A stretch of DNA of 64,000 nucleotides from Ardenticatenaceae bacterium (lineage in GTDB: Bacteria; Chloroflexota; Anaerolineae; Promineifilales; Promineifilaceae), in contig JASJCR010000023.1 of assembly GCA_030065875.1 (NCBI GenBank), positions 1-64,000 of the forward strand. Reading direction: 5' to 3'. The position numbers were made by a program, and so were the translations under genes. The notes under the pieces are model-generated. The model saw nothing but the letters and a program-made list of their open reading frames with translations, had not been told where the DNA came from and searched no databases. Positions 27,060 through 35,752 of the stretch are shown piece by piece (within the stretch, counting starts at the first letter, position 1; each line of letters opens with the position of its first letter).

Positions 27060-28352
27060 ATGCGCATCTTGCATTTGGTTCACCGCTATTATCCGGCAGT
27101 TGGCGGCACGGAACGGATGATCGGCCGAATTTCTGAAGCGTTAACAACGGCCGGCCACTCGGTCACCGTCGCCACCAGCAGCGCTATCGATTTTGATTCG
27201 GTTTGGCGGCGGGCGGGTCAACAAGTCAACGAGCCACATCAGGTCCATAACGGGGTTGATATACGCTATTTTGCGGCTCGCTATTTGCCATTTGCCCGGT
27301 GGTCGTATCCGGCCGTACGCCTCCTTGGTGGCGGTCTGGGCCGGTTTCGCGTCACCCGGCCGCTGGCGTACAAGATGGCCAGATTAACCCCCTGGCTGCC
27401 CGCATTAGCAGATTGGCTCAAGTCAAACGCAGGATGTGGTCAATTTGATGTTGTCGCGGCTATGGGGGTTACGTTTGAAGGGGTTATCGCCACCGGGGTT
27501 TCATTTGCGCAGCGGGAAAATATCCCCATCATTATTTATCCGCTGCTTCACCTGGGAGCGGATTCCAAACCCGGTACCGATCCCCTAAGCAGATTTTATA
27601 CGCTTCCCCATCAGCTTGGCCTGATCTCCGAAGCCGATGCGGTTATCGCCACCTCTCAAACTGAAGCTGATTTTCTGATAAAGGCCGGGATCGCGGGCGA
27701 CAAGATAACTGCGGTAGGGCCGGGGATTGATCCGCATGAAGTTCGCGGAGGTGACGGTGAGCGTTTACGACAGCGGCTCGGTCTCAAAACTCAAACCCCG
27801 ATTATCCTGGCCCTGGGATCACAAACGGCCGATAAGGGATTTGTCGATATCATTCACGCTTTAACCCAGGTGTGGTCGAGTAATCAGGCCGCCCATCTGA
27901 TATTTGCCGGGGCACCCTCCCCCCTTGTCGAACGTCAAATTGAGGCGGTACCCACCCCCTTTCGGCAAAACTTGACCCAAATGGGTCAAGTTGATGATCC
28001 TACTCGCCGCGATTTACTGGCCGCGGCCGATATTTTTTGCCTGCCTTCGCGGACTGAATCATTTGGGATCGTGTATTTGGAGGCGTGGCTGTATCGGAAA
28101 CCGGTCGTTGCCGCCCGCACGTGGGGAGTGGCTGGAGATGTTGTAGTAGACGGCCAGGACGGTCTGATTGTGCCTTTCGGGGATCCGGAGCAACTGGCGC
28201 AGGCGCTTCTTACGCTGCTTGATGATTCGAGCTTGCGGGAAAAATTGGGGCTGGCCGGGTATAAAAAAACGATGTCAAATCATACGTGGGCGGTCAAAAT
28301 GCCACGCATTACGGCGGTTTACGAGCACTTTGCATCGCGGGGGTCTCGGTGA
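27060..28352 (+). CDS. Family 4 glycosyltransferase (tandem pair, first)
   Basis: A 430-residue GT-B enzyme. The N-terminus MRILHLVHRYYPAVGGTERM is the canonical GT4 glycine-rich start, which fixes the start at ATG 27060 rather than the upstream in-frame codon inside the terminator. The donor domain has ILALGSQTADKGF, LIFAGAP and PSRTESFGIVYLEAWLYRKPVV, with both glutamates of the EX7E motif. It is most similar to the gene that follows, which overlaps it by GTGA. Role: sugar transfer in surface glycan synthesis. Confidence 0.92.
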   Translation: MRILHLVHRYYPAVGGTERMIGRISEALTTAGHSVTVATSSAIDFDSVWRRAGQQVNEPHQVHNGVDIRYFAARYLPFARWSYPAVRLLGGGLGRFRVTRPLAYKMARLTPWLPALADWLKSNAGCGQFDVVAAMGVTFEGVIATGVSFAQRENIPIIIYPLLHLGADSKPGTDPLSRFYTLPHQLGLISEADAVIATSQTEADFLIKAGIAGDKITAVGPGIDPHEVRGGDGERLRQRLGLKTQTPIILALGSQTADKGFVDIIHALTQVWSSNQAAHLIFAGAPSPLVERQIEAVPTPFRQNLTQMGQVDDPTRRDLLAAADIFCLPSRTESFGIVYLEAWLYRKPVVAARTWGVAGDVVVDGQDGLIVPFGDPEQLAQALLTLLDDSSLREKLGLAGYKKTMSNHTWAVKMPRITAVYEHFASRGSR

Positions 28353-29635
28353 ACATCATTTTTGTTTCCCCACGCTATTTACCGGCCGTGGGCGGGGCTG
28401 AAGTCTATCTGGCGACCCTTGCGGAGTACCTGGCGCAAAAAGGACATCAGGTCACCGTGGCCACCACCACCGCACTAGATATTCACGCCTTTTGGGATCG
28501 TCGCGGCCGGCTGCTTGACCGTCAACAGGAAGAAATCAATGGGGTGCAGGTACGGAGGTTTCCGCTCCATCCGCTGCCGGGAACCCCACTCTCTTATCGG
28601 GCGCTGCGACGAGGTTTGTGGCTGCTCTCTCGCCTGAAACTATTCCCGCGGCTGGCTCGTCAACTGGCTAAGTTAACTCCCTCTGTCCCGGCCCTCGGAA
28701 AATGGCTGATTAACCAGGGCGGAGCGGCCGACGTGATTTGCGCCCTCAACATCACCTACGAAGGGTTGATGCTAACTGCTGGGGAAGCAGCCAGGCAACA
28801 CCGCTGCCCCTTTGTCGTCATCCCCTTCACCCATCTGGGTGCGGGCAGGCGGCCGGGGGCCGATTCGATTGGCCTTTTTTACACGATGCGGCAGCAAATC
28901 AAAGCGGTTACTGCGGCCGATTTCCTGATTGGTCAAACACCGGCCGAAGTTGATTTTTATGCAGCCCATCAATTTTCTCGCGATCGGGCGCTGGTAGCCG
29001 GTCCGGGAATCTTCCCTTCTCAAATGATGGGAGGAAATGCCAACCGCGCCCGCGCCCGCTGGAATTTGTCCCGGCCGGTTGTTCTTTCACTGGGGGCGGC
29101 CTCCGTTGACAAAGGAAGTATTGACGCGGTCCATGCCGCATTGAGGTTGTGGGGGAATGGGGTCGATTTTGAGCTGGTGATAGCGGGATCACCGGCGGCC
29201 GATTTTGAGGCAGCTCTGCCTGCCGAAGCTCATCAAGAGATCAGATTCAAACAGCTCGGTCCGGTTTCAGGTGAAGAAAAAAAAGATTTACTGGCCGCCT
29301 CGGCCATGCTGGTCATGCCCTCACGGGTTGACTCGTTTGGCATCGTTTATTTGGAAGCGTGGCTGTACGACCGGCCGGTCATTGGGGCAAAATCGTGGGG
29401 CATCACCGACGTCATTCAAGATGGCACTAACGGCCTGCTCGTGCCTTTTGGGGATATCGATCAACTGGCTCAGGCGATTTTTACGCTTTTAACCCAACCG
29501 GATTATGCCCATCAGCTGGGGGAAAATGGGCACCAAAACGTCTTAAAAAACCATACCTGGGAGAAAAAACTGCCTCAGATCGAGCGTGCTTTTTTGCATA
29601 TAAATCATCACGGGATAATTCGGAGGGGCACGTGA
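28349..29635 (+). CDS. Family 4 glycosyltransferase (tandem pair, second)
   Basis: A 428-residue GT-B enzyme starting at GTG 28349, which overlaps the previous stop as GTGA and puts NIIFVSPRYLPAVGGAEVY at the N-terminus. The donor domain has VLSLGAASVDKGSID and PSRVDSFGIVYLEAWLYDRPVI; the first EX7E glutamate is replaced by Asp (VDSFG). It is a diverged duplicate of the gene before it (shared TPWLPAL/TPSVPAL, YPLLHLGAD/IPFTHLGAG segments). Its stop overlaps the next gene in the same way. Confidence 0.9.
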   Translation: MNIIFVSPRYLPAVGGAEVYLATLAEYLAQKGHQVTVATTTALDIHAFWDRRGRLLDRQQEEINGVQVRRFPLHPLPGTPLSYRALRRGLWLLSRLKLFPRLARQLAKLTPSVPALGKWLINQGGAADVICALNITYEGLMLTAGEAARQHRCPFVVIPFTHLGAGRRPGADSIGLFYTMRQQIKAVTAADFLIGQTPAEVDFYAAHQFSRDRALVAGPGIFPSQMMGGNANRARARWNLSRPVVLSLGAASVDKGSIDAVHAALRLWGNGVDFELVIAGSPAADFEAALPAEAHQEIRFKQLGPVSGEEKKDLLAASAMLVMPSRVDSFGIVYLEAWLYDRPVIGAKSWGITDVIQDGTNGLLVPFGDIDQLAQAIFTLLTQPDYAHQLGENGHQNVLKNHTWEKKLPQIERAFLHINHHGIIRRGT

Positions 29636-30894
29636 AAATTTGGCATCTGGTTCATCAATATTTACCGGAAAAAATCGGGGGAACCGAGCTGTATACGCAG
29701 GCTACGGCCGCTGCTCAGGCAAAGTTGGGTCACCAAGTGGTTATTATCACCCCATCCTCTCAGGCCACGGCCTGGCCAAAAACTGAAATCAAAGACGACC
29801 AAGATCGTGCTGAGCCCATCGTCTTCCGGTTCCCCATGGGCCAGCGATCCCCTCTACAAGTTTTTTTTGCCAGCTGGCGCTCTCACGCGCCGTTTGAAAA
29901 TTGGTTTTCCCAGATGTTGACGGCCGATCCACCCGACATTATTCATCTGCAACATTTGCTGGGGTTGCCGCTGAATATCGTTGGTATGATAAAGAAGCAC
30001 CAAATTCCATACGTCATTACCCTACACGATTACTGGTTTATCTGCCCCAATGCCCAGCTAATAACCAACACCGATCGCCAAATTTGTGCGGGACCGGCCG
30101 CTGATTTTAGCAACTGTGGCCGCTGTTTACTGGCCCGAGGTGGATTGCCGGCACCGCAGATGCTTGGGCGGGTAACCGGCCGCATTGTAGCCAATCGCTC
30201 GCACCGTCTCCGGCCGATCCTCGATCATGCCCACCGGCTCATCGCCCCCACACATTTTGTCAAAAACGAATTTATGCGCGCGGGGATGATACAACATCCT
30301 GAAAAATGTGTTGTTTTACCACATGGGATTGAATTCCCGGCCGAAATTGATCTTCCGGGCTCAGAAGAAGAGAACGGCTTTCGCGTGGCCTATATTGGCG
30401 GTCTGTCCGAACAGAAGGGGGTTCACATCCTCATAGAAGCGTTCAACAGGCTTCCGCCGGCGGCCCAGCTCGATATTTATGGGGACGAGACGGCATTTCC
30501 GGATTATGTGGAAACCCTAAAAGGGCTGGCAGCTCATCCGGGAATCACCTTCCGAGGTCGCGTACCTCATGAAGAAGTTTGGGGAATTTTTCGAAGATCG
30601 TCGGTATCAGTTGTGCCCACGCTGTGGTATGAAACCTTTTCTTTTATCGTAGATGAATCGATGGCGGTGGGAACCCCGGTTATCGCCTCCGACATCGGGG
30701 TTTTCCCGGAAAAAATTCGGCCGGGCGTTGATGGGCAGCTTGTTAAAATCGGCGATATCGATCATTGGTACAAAACGCTTAATGAACTTTTTCAAAATCC
30801 GGATTTGGTTGACCGGCTGAGCCGGCAAATAATTCCCCCTCTTACCCAGCAAAACCATACGAAACAGCTACTCAATCTCTACGAAGTGGATTAA
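29632..30894 (+). CDS. Family 4 glycosyltransferase
   Basis: A 420-residue GT-B enzyme starting at GTG 29632 (GTGA overlap with the previous stop; GGAGGGG lies 4 nt upstream). The N-terminus is KIWHLVHQYLPEKIGGTELY. An HDYWFICPNAQ segment, a four-cysteine patch (CAGPAADFSNCGRC) and a donor domain with VAYIGGLSEQKGVHIL and PTLWYETFSFIVDESMAVGTPV follow. The cysteine insert after the HDYW motif is common in this GT4 subgroup. It ends the three-gene coupled set; a separate promoter drives the next gene. Confidence 0.9.
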   Translation: MKIWHLVHQYLPEKIGGTELYTQATAAAQAKLGHQVVIITPSSQATAWPKTEIKDDQDRAEPIVFRFPMGQRSPLQVFFASWRSHAPFENWFSQMLTADPPDIIHLQHLLGLPLNIVGMIKKHQIPYVITLHDYWFICPNAQLITNTDRQICAGPAADFSNCGRCLLARGGLPAPQMLGRVTGRIVANRSHRLRPILDHAHRLIAPTHFVKNEFMRAGMIQHPEKCVVLPHGIEFPAEIDLPGSEEENGFRVAYIGGLSEQKGVHILIEAFNRLPPAAQLDIYGDETAFPDYVETLKGLAAHPGITFRGRVPHEEVWGIFRRSSVSVVPTLWYETFSFIVDESMAVGTPVIASDIGVFPEKIRPGVDGQLVKIGDIDHWYKTLNELFQNPDLVDRLSRQIIPPLTQQNHTKQLLNLYEVD

Positions 30895-30909
30895 TTTTTT
30901 CCCAGGGGG

Positions 30910-30937
30910 TTGTCACCCAAATTAGGTGCTCTATAAT
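30910..30937 (+). promoter_or_regulatory. Promoter of the Wzm-type permease gene
   Basis: TTGTCA (30910-30915) and TATAAT (30932-30937) are separated by 16 bp, close to the sigma-70-type ideal. The ATG at 30950 follows 12 nt later with no ribosome site, so the transcript would be leaderless or nearly so. This also argues that the earlier in-frame codon at 30926 is not the start, because it lies upstream of the -10 box. Confidence 0.7.
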
Positions 30938-30949
30938 CTCCAAACCATT

Positions 30950-31843
30950 ATGACACGATCAAACTCTCGCCTTTCAGAGGTTGAATTTGTTTCAACTCCT
31001 GAATCAAAAGTCAAGTTTATTTATCGGCTGCGCGAACTATATCATTATCGTTTTCTGTTGATCAATTTGGTCCGCCGCGATTTAAAAGTTCGTTACAAAG
31101 GATCAGCTCTTGGCGTATTGTGGACCATTCTGAATCCTTTGTTCATGATGTTGGTCTTCACCGTCATTTTTCAAGTGGCTTTCGGCCGGGGAGATATCCG
31201 CCAATACTCGGTGTTTTTTCTGGTTGGATTAATTCCCTGGCAGTTTTTTAGCGGAGCGGTAGTCACCGGAACCAATTCGATCACCAGCAGCGCATCGATA
31301 TTGCGCAAGGTCTACTTCCCCCGTGAAATGCTGCCAATATCGGCCGTTCTTTCCCACCTGGTCAACTTTGGCTACGCCTTTATCGTGCTTGTCGTCTTTT
31401 TGTATTTTTCCGGTTTGGGGATCACCGTTCACGCTGGATGGCTTCCCCTGCTGTTAATCACCCAAATCCTTTTTTCAATGGGCCTGGTGCTGTTTTTAAG
31501 CGCCTTGAACGTCTATTATCGGGATGTCTTAATGATTATGGATGTTCTGATGCTGGCCTGGTTTTTCTTAACGCCGATAATGTATCCTCTCGACCTGTTT
31601 GGATCGTCTCAAACAATTTTGGGGATCACCTTCGATCCGGCGCAGGTGATGCGCTGGATCAACCCGATGGCCTCAATCATAGATGGGTATCGGACGGTGT
31701 TGTGGGGCACGATGTCCAGCACGGGGCCGGCGTCCATGTTTTTCCCATATCTTTATCGTACTTTTATTACATCACTGCTCGTTTTTGTTTTTGGATATTG
31801 GTTCTTTTTAAAAACAGAGGGGACCTTTGGGGAAAATTTGTAG
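30950..31843 (+). CDS. ABC-2 type polysaccharide/O-antigen exporter permease (Wzm-like)
   Basis: A 297-residue inner-membrane protein with six helices. The RRDLKVRYKGSALGVLWTILNPL motif at about 40-62 is the amphipathic entry typical of Wzm/TagG/KpsM permeases, and NPMASIIDGYR near the C-terminus is also characteristic. It would export a lipid-linked or completed polysaccharide made by the neighbouring glycosyltransferases. The start at 30950 is supported by the promoter. The cognate ATPase (Wzt/TagH) is normally adjacent, but none is present in this window. Confidence 0.9.
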   Translation: MTRSNSRLSEVEFVSTPESKVKFIYRLRELYHYRFLLINLVRRDLKVRYKGSALGVLWTILNPLFMMLVFTVIFQVAFGRGDIRQYSVFFLVGLIPWQFFSGAVVTGTNSITSSASILRKVYFPREMLPISAVLSHLVNFGYAFIVLVVFLYFSGLGITVHAGWLPLLLITQILFSMGLVLFLSALNVYYRDVLMIMDVLMLAWFFLTPIMYPLDLFGSSQTILGITFDPAQVMRWINPMASIIDGYRTVLWGTMSSTGPASMFFPYLYRTFITSLLVFVFGYWFFLKTEGTFGENL

Positions 31844-31924
31844 GGGCAATCGTTGCTTCTTTTTCACATTTGATGCCGAGTTGATGGTAAAATTGTCCAT
31901 AAACATAAATTTGACAATCAAGAG

Positions 31925-33568
31925 ATGACCGATTGTTCACCAACCGGTATTAAATTAAATGACTGTCAAATATGCGGGCGGAAATTCAGCAGCTACATGA
32001 AGCGAACAAAAAACGTAAATCGTACAAAACGGTGGTTGGGGCGTCTGGGAGGGGCCTTAACCTTGGCCTTTCTGATTATTGGAGGATTATTTTGGTTGAA
32101 TTTATCTGCCAATGAATCGGAGGTCGTGTTACCTACTTTTGCCGCTCAAGCAGCTGCCCCTCCCGCACAGGAAACAACCCCCTCTCCTGAAGATGAATCA
32201 ACTGAAATCAACGCTATTAAGTCAACTTTTACCCCCATCCCGACGATAACCAATACGCCACCACCGGGGGCAACGGCTACGCCGGAAGCCACCCCTACCC
32301 CGATAGCTTCACCAACCCCCACAAGTGTTCCCCAACCCACGGTGGGGCTTGAAACGTATAAACCGACGGAACCAACGCCGTTTCCGGCCGCGACACCGGT
32401 TGAGTCTATTGATTTGCCAAACGGGGTCACCAATATCTTATTAATCGGTGGCGATGCCATCTCAGACAAAGATCAGCCAGGCACAGAGCGAACCGACTCC
32501 ATTGTCATCGTTTCAATTAATCGAGAGTTGGGGACCGCTTCCATGCTTTCAGTTCCCCGAGATTTGTACCTGTATATTCCTGGCTGGATCGAATCGCGGA
32601 TTAATACCGCTTATGCCCACGGCAATGCGGTTAAATATCCTGGAGGCGGGGTAAAGCTCCTAAAAGATACGATACTCTACAACTTTGGTATTCCGATTCA
32701 CTATTACGCCAAAGTGGATTTTGCCGGGTTTGAGCAAATTGTTGATGCGATTGGCGGGATTGAAATTATCAACAGCTGCAATTTAAGGGATTGGCAGCTA
32801 AAAGAGCCAGGACTGGATATCAACATCGAGGAAAATTGGGTCATGGTGACGTTGGAGCCCGGCGTCCATGAAATGGGTGGATTTGAAGCGTTATGGTACG
32901 CTCGTTCGCGGCGCACGACGAGTGATTTTGACCGCGGCCGGCGCCAGCAGCAGGTATTGCAGGCGATTTTTAACAAAGCGGTTGATCTCGACTTACTGAC
33001 CCAACTCCCTACCTTATGGGCAGCGTATCAGGATACAGTTGAAACCGATATGGATATGGGGAAAATGCTTCAGCTGGCGGCCGTGGCCCCCCTGGTCAGA
33101 GAAAATGGGATTCAGCATCTTTATCTCACTCAAGGGGAAATTGAATATCGCACCCTGGAGGGAGGGACCGAGGTGCTGGGACTTAATCCTACGATAGCAC
33201 CCAAAACGTTTGAGCAGCTTTATCAGGTGCCCGATTTAAACCGCAGCGCACGGCAGCCGTTGACGATTGAGATTATCAACCGCAGCGGCCGCCCCGATGT
33301 GGGTTATATCGCGGCCGATACCGCCAACTGGTTTGGTTTTGACGCCACCGTCATTCAGTTTGAGGGGCCTACAGCCGCAACGACAACCATCGATTATCAC
33401 AAAGCCTCGTTAAAGGGGTCATACGACTGGTTGGTGAGTTGGGTCTTTGGAGTGAATCAGGGGGCTATTGAAGTTGATCCCGATAGTGAAGCGGCATATT
33501 TGTACCAGGTGACGTTGGGCGAGGATTATCGAACCTGTCGTAATCCGCTGTATGCGCCACGGCCGTAA
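31925..33568 (+). CDS. LytR-CpsA-Psr (LCP) family glycopolymer ligase
   Basis: A 547-residue membrane-anchored protein. A short N-terminal tail precedes one helix (about 45-65), a Thr/Pro-rich linker (about 80-160) and the LCP domain (about 165-345). The latter has TERTDSIVIV with the conserved Arg/Asp, SVPRDLYLYIPG, RINTAYAHGN and WYARSRRTTSDFDRGRRQQ. A LytR C-terminal-type domain follows at about 430-540 (IEIINRSGRPDVG). LCP enzymes move lipid-linked glycopolymers to peptidoglycan or protein, which fits the exporter gene just upstream. The start could also be ATG 31997; 31925 has AAGAG upstream. Confidence 0.9.
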   Translation: MTDCSPTGIKLNDCQICGRKFSSYMKRTKNVNRTKRWLGRLGGALTLAFLIIGGLFWLNLSANESEVVLPTFAAQAAAPPAQETTPSPEDESTEINAIKSTFTPIPTITNTPPPGATATPEATPTPIASPTPTSVPQPTVGLETYKPTEPTPFPAATPVESIDLPNGVTNILLIGGDAISDKDQPGTERTDSIVIVSINRELGTASMLSVPRDLYLYIPGWIESRINTAYAHGNAVKYPGGGVKLLKDTILYNFGIPIHYYAKVDFAGFEQIVDAIGGIEIINSCNLRDWQLKEPGLDINIEENWVMVTLEPGVHEMGGFEALWYARSRRTTSDFDRGRRQQQVLQAIFNKAVDLDLLTQLPTLWAAYQDTVETDMDMGKMLQLAAVAPLVRENGIQHLYLTQGEIEYRTLEGGTEVLGLNPTIAPKTFEQLYQVPDLNRSARQPLTIEIINRSGRPDVGYIAADTANWFGFDATVIQFEGPTAATTTIDYHKASLKGSYDWLVSWVFGVNQGAIEVDPDSEAAYLYQVTLGEDYRTCRNPLYAPRP

Positions 33569-33574
33569 AACTGT

Positions 33575-34183
33575 CTACTCCAGCGGGACTTCCAGTTCAA
33601 CAAGCCCGAGCTGTTTTGCCTCTCCATCTGCCACGCTAATCACCATAAACGCACCATCACTTTCAGAGATCGGCAGTTTAGCAAAACCCAGATCGGCCAC
33701 CAATCCATACTCTCCTGCTGGAACCCCTTCAAAAATAAAGACACCGGTTGGAAAAATGGTGGCTTCATACGTATCACCGGCCGCTAACATCGACAATTCA
33801 CCATTACTGTCTCTCAGGAACTCTCCTAAAACAAGCGAAACCGGTTGGATCGGCGTAAAAGAATCCTCTCCGATTCTCGAAACCAGGGTCCCCCCGATGC
33901 TGGCTAATCCAGGGGCCGGATCCGGCAAATCAACCGGCGAAGACACTTCACTACTGTCCAGCTGGGGCAGATCAGATGTGGGTGCAGGATAGGCAGCCTG
34001 ATCGGCCTGGTTATCCGCAGGTGCGGGATATCCTTCTTCATTTGTTGATGGCCGCGGTGGTTCAACTGTTAGGTTTGGATCAACGGTAATCGCAATATCA
34101 ATTTCCGGTGTATCAACTGGTTCGCTTGAACATCCTATTATTAACAGCCCGACCAGGCTGGCGATCATCATTATTTTTTTCAT
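33575..34183 (-). CDS. Lipoprotein with carboxypeptidase-regulatory-like beta domain
   Basis: A 202-residue lipoprotein (LLIIGC near residue 18). A flexible Pro/Ala/Asp-rich linker of about 80 residues leads to a beta-sandwich of the carboxypeptidase-regulatory/prealbumin-like kind: GGTLVSRIGEDSFTPIQPVSL, GVFIFEGVPAGEYGLVADLG. This fold is usually structural. It converges with the LCP gene, their stops lying 7 bp apart, and is downstream of a surface-repeat protein gene on the same strand. Function unknown. Confidence 0.7.
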   Translation of the reverse strand: MKKIMMIASLVGLLIIGCSSEPVDTPEIDIAITVDPNLTVEPPRPSTNEEGYPAPADNQADQAAYPAPTSDLPQLDSSEVSSPVDLPDPAPGLASIGGTLVSRIGEDSFTPIQPVSLVLGEFLRDSNGELSMLAAGDTYEATIFPTGVFIFEGVPAGEYGLVADLGFAKLPISESDGAFMVISVADGEAKQLGLVELEVPLE

Positions 34184-34215
34184 AATTTATTGGAGATTTA
34201 ATGGATAAAAGCAAC

Positions 34216-34248
34216 GGCTGCCGCAATGGGGATTCCATTGCGGCAGCC
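34216..34248. terminator. Terminator-like hairpin
   Basis: A perfect 14-bp stem GGCTGCCGCAATGG / CCATTGCGGCAGCC with a 5-nt loop lies 34 bp beyond the stop of the surface-repeat gene on the minus strand. The following sequence is T-rich but lacks an uninterrupted T-run. Confidence 0.65.
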
Positions 34249-34281
34249 ATATTAAAATTCAAGTTAAGTTAGCAATCAAAA

Positions 34282-35592
34282 TTATTCTGCGAAACCACCA
34301 TAGGTCAGGAAGGTATCGCCAGGTGACGCAGTGCCCAATTCATTCACGACACCGACAATCAACCCACCGGTGCTGGTACACGAGGCGCTGCCTACGAAGC
34401 CGGCTTCATTGTGACCTAACTGATTGTGATTGAAAGCTTCGCTCGGGGACAGGGAGAAGTTCAGGTCCGCTCCCGGAGTTTTCCCGTTGCTGCTTACGAA
34501 AGAACAGTTAACGGTGACGTTGGTGTTGCTTACATTTTGAACATTGATACTGGTGAAGTAGCCAAAGTTCTGATCCATGATCAGCGGGAAGGTCACTTTG
34601 TTTCCACCCGTGGTCGGATCGATAGCGTTGTAAGCTGAACCTTTGTCATTGAAGTTTGATTGGTTGACGACAGCTACCAGGTTTTGGCTGGCGGTATTCG
34701 CCGTCACGGAAGCACCACCAACAAAGGTTTGGTTCCAAATACACGAGTCTTGGGCACCAAATGTTTGAGAGGCGCCAGCCGCAATCGTCTTTGTTTGAGA
34801 ACAGTCGGTACCAGATGCACCAGCGGTGTAAGAAATAGTTACACTCGTTGATGATCCACCGGTATTCTGAACCTGGATACCGGTGAAGTAAGCAAAGTTA
34901 TTGCTCATCACCAGGGGCATTACCGCAGATGTCGATCCATCGGTGATAAATCCATCATAGGCCAAGATCTGGCTTGGACCGGCCTGGACGACGGTGGCCA
35001 CGACGGGCTGTGAGGAGGAAATTGTAGCAGCGCCCACAAAGAATGATCCTAAGCAGGAGTACGTTGACTGATCAAACGTTGCCGCAGCACCAGGCTTAAT
35101 GGTTGCTGTTTGATCACAGGAAGGCTGTCCACTGTAGCTAATTGTGACGTTAGCATCTGTGGTGCTGGTGTTCTGAACATTGAACCAGGTATCAAAACCG
35201 AAGTTGCCCCGCATAATCAAAGGAAGATTAACCGAGGTGGAACCAGCAGAAAAGCTTTCGTAGCTAGCGCCAAAAGTCAGGCTGTCAGCATGGATATTGG
35301 AGATGGCCACGACAGGCTGATCGGAACTAACAACCACAGAGCCATTAAAACCAGCGCTGGCACCCAAAGTATTCCGGAAGTAAGTTTTTGAACCATTCCC
35401 GGGAATCGTGTCGCTTACTTCGCTATTAACCGTGCCGTCCTGATTGTAAAAAGTCATAACAACATTTGCGGTTGTTGATGACTGATTGGCCAGCTGAAAG
35501 CTGGTCTCATAAGATTGAGGTTTGGCACTAGCAATTGACGCCATTAAAAGGGTCATTAGCAAAGTACCCAAAATAAAGGTGAACTTTCTCAT
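34282..35592 (-). CDS. Secreted protein with four ~100-residue beta repeats
   Basis: A 436-residue exported protein with a signal peptide (about 1-23, ending ASIASA) and AGGAGTG before its start. The rest is four tandem repeats of roughly 95-105 residues. Each has a (L/M/F)PL(I/V)M-x-x-NF(G/A)-x-F-type opening (in repeats 2-4), a strand such as NVQNTSTTDANVTISY, a middle turn (KTIAAGASQTF), and a GSFFVGAATISSSQPVVA-type end. Paired cysteines occur in repeats 2-4. No enzyme motif is seen. I infer a structural or adhesive surface protein; family not recognised by name. The start codon region and signal are clear, so it is a real gene. Confidence 0.82.
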   Translation of the reverse strand: MRKFTFILGTLLMTLLMASIASAKPQSYETSFQLANQSSTTANVVMTFYNQDGTVNSEVSDTIPGNGSKTYFRNTLGASAGFNGSVVVSSDQPVVAISNIHADSLTFGASYESFSAGSTSVNLPLIMRGNFGFDTWFNVQNTSTTDANVTISYSGQPSCDQTATIKPGAAATFDQSTYSCLGSFFVGAATISSSQPVVATVVQAGPSQILAYDGFITDGSTSAVMPLVMSNNFAYFTGIQVQNTGGSSTSVTISYTAGASGTDCSQTKTIAAGASQTFGAQDSCIWNQTFVGGASVTANTASQNLVAVVNQSNFNDKGSAYNAIDPTTGGNKVTFPLIMDQNFGYFTSINVQNVSNTNVTVNCSFVSSNGKTPGADLNFSLSPSEAFNHNQLGHNEAGFVGSASCTSTGGLIVGVVNELGTASPGDTFLTYGGFAE

Positions 35593-35752
35593 AATAATTG
35601 CACTCCTACTAAAATTGAATCGTTCATTTCTACCGATTATAGGTCATCTTATCTGCTATCGAAATAACCCTTTTGTAGTAGAAAAGGGCAAAAAAGGGAT
35701 TAATTCTCTGTTTATATGGGGTATTAATCAATTTATGTAAACTTTTTTCGGC

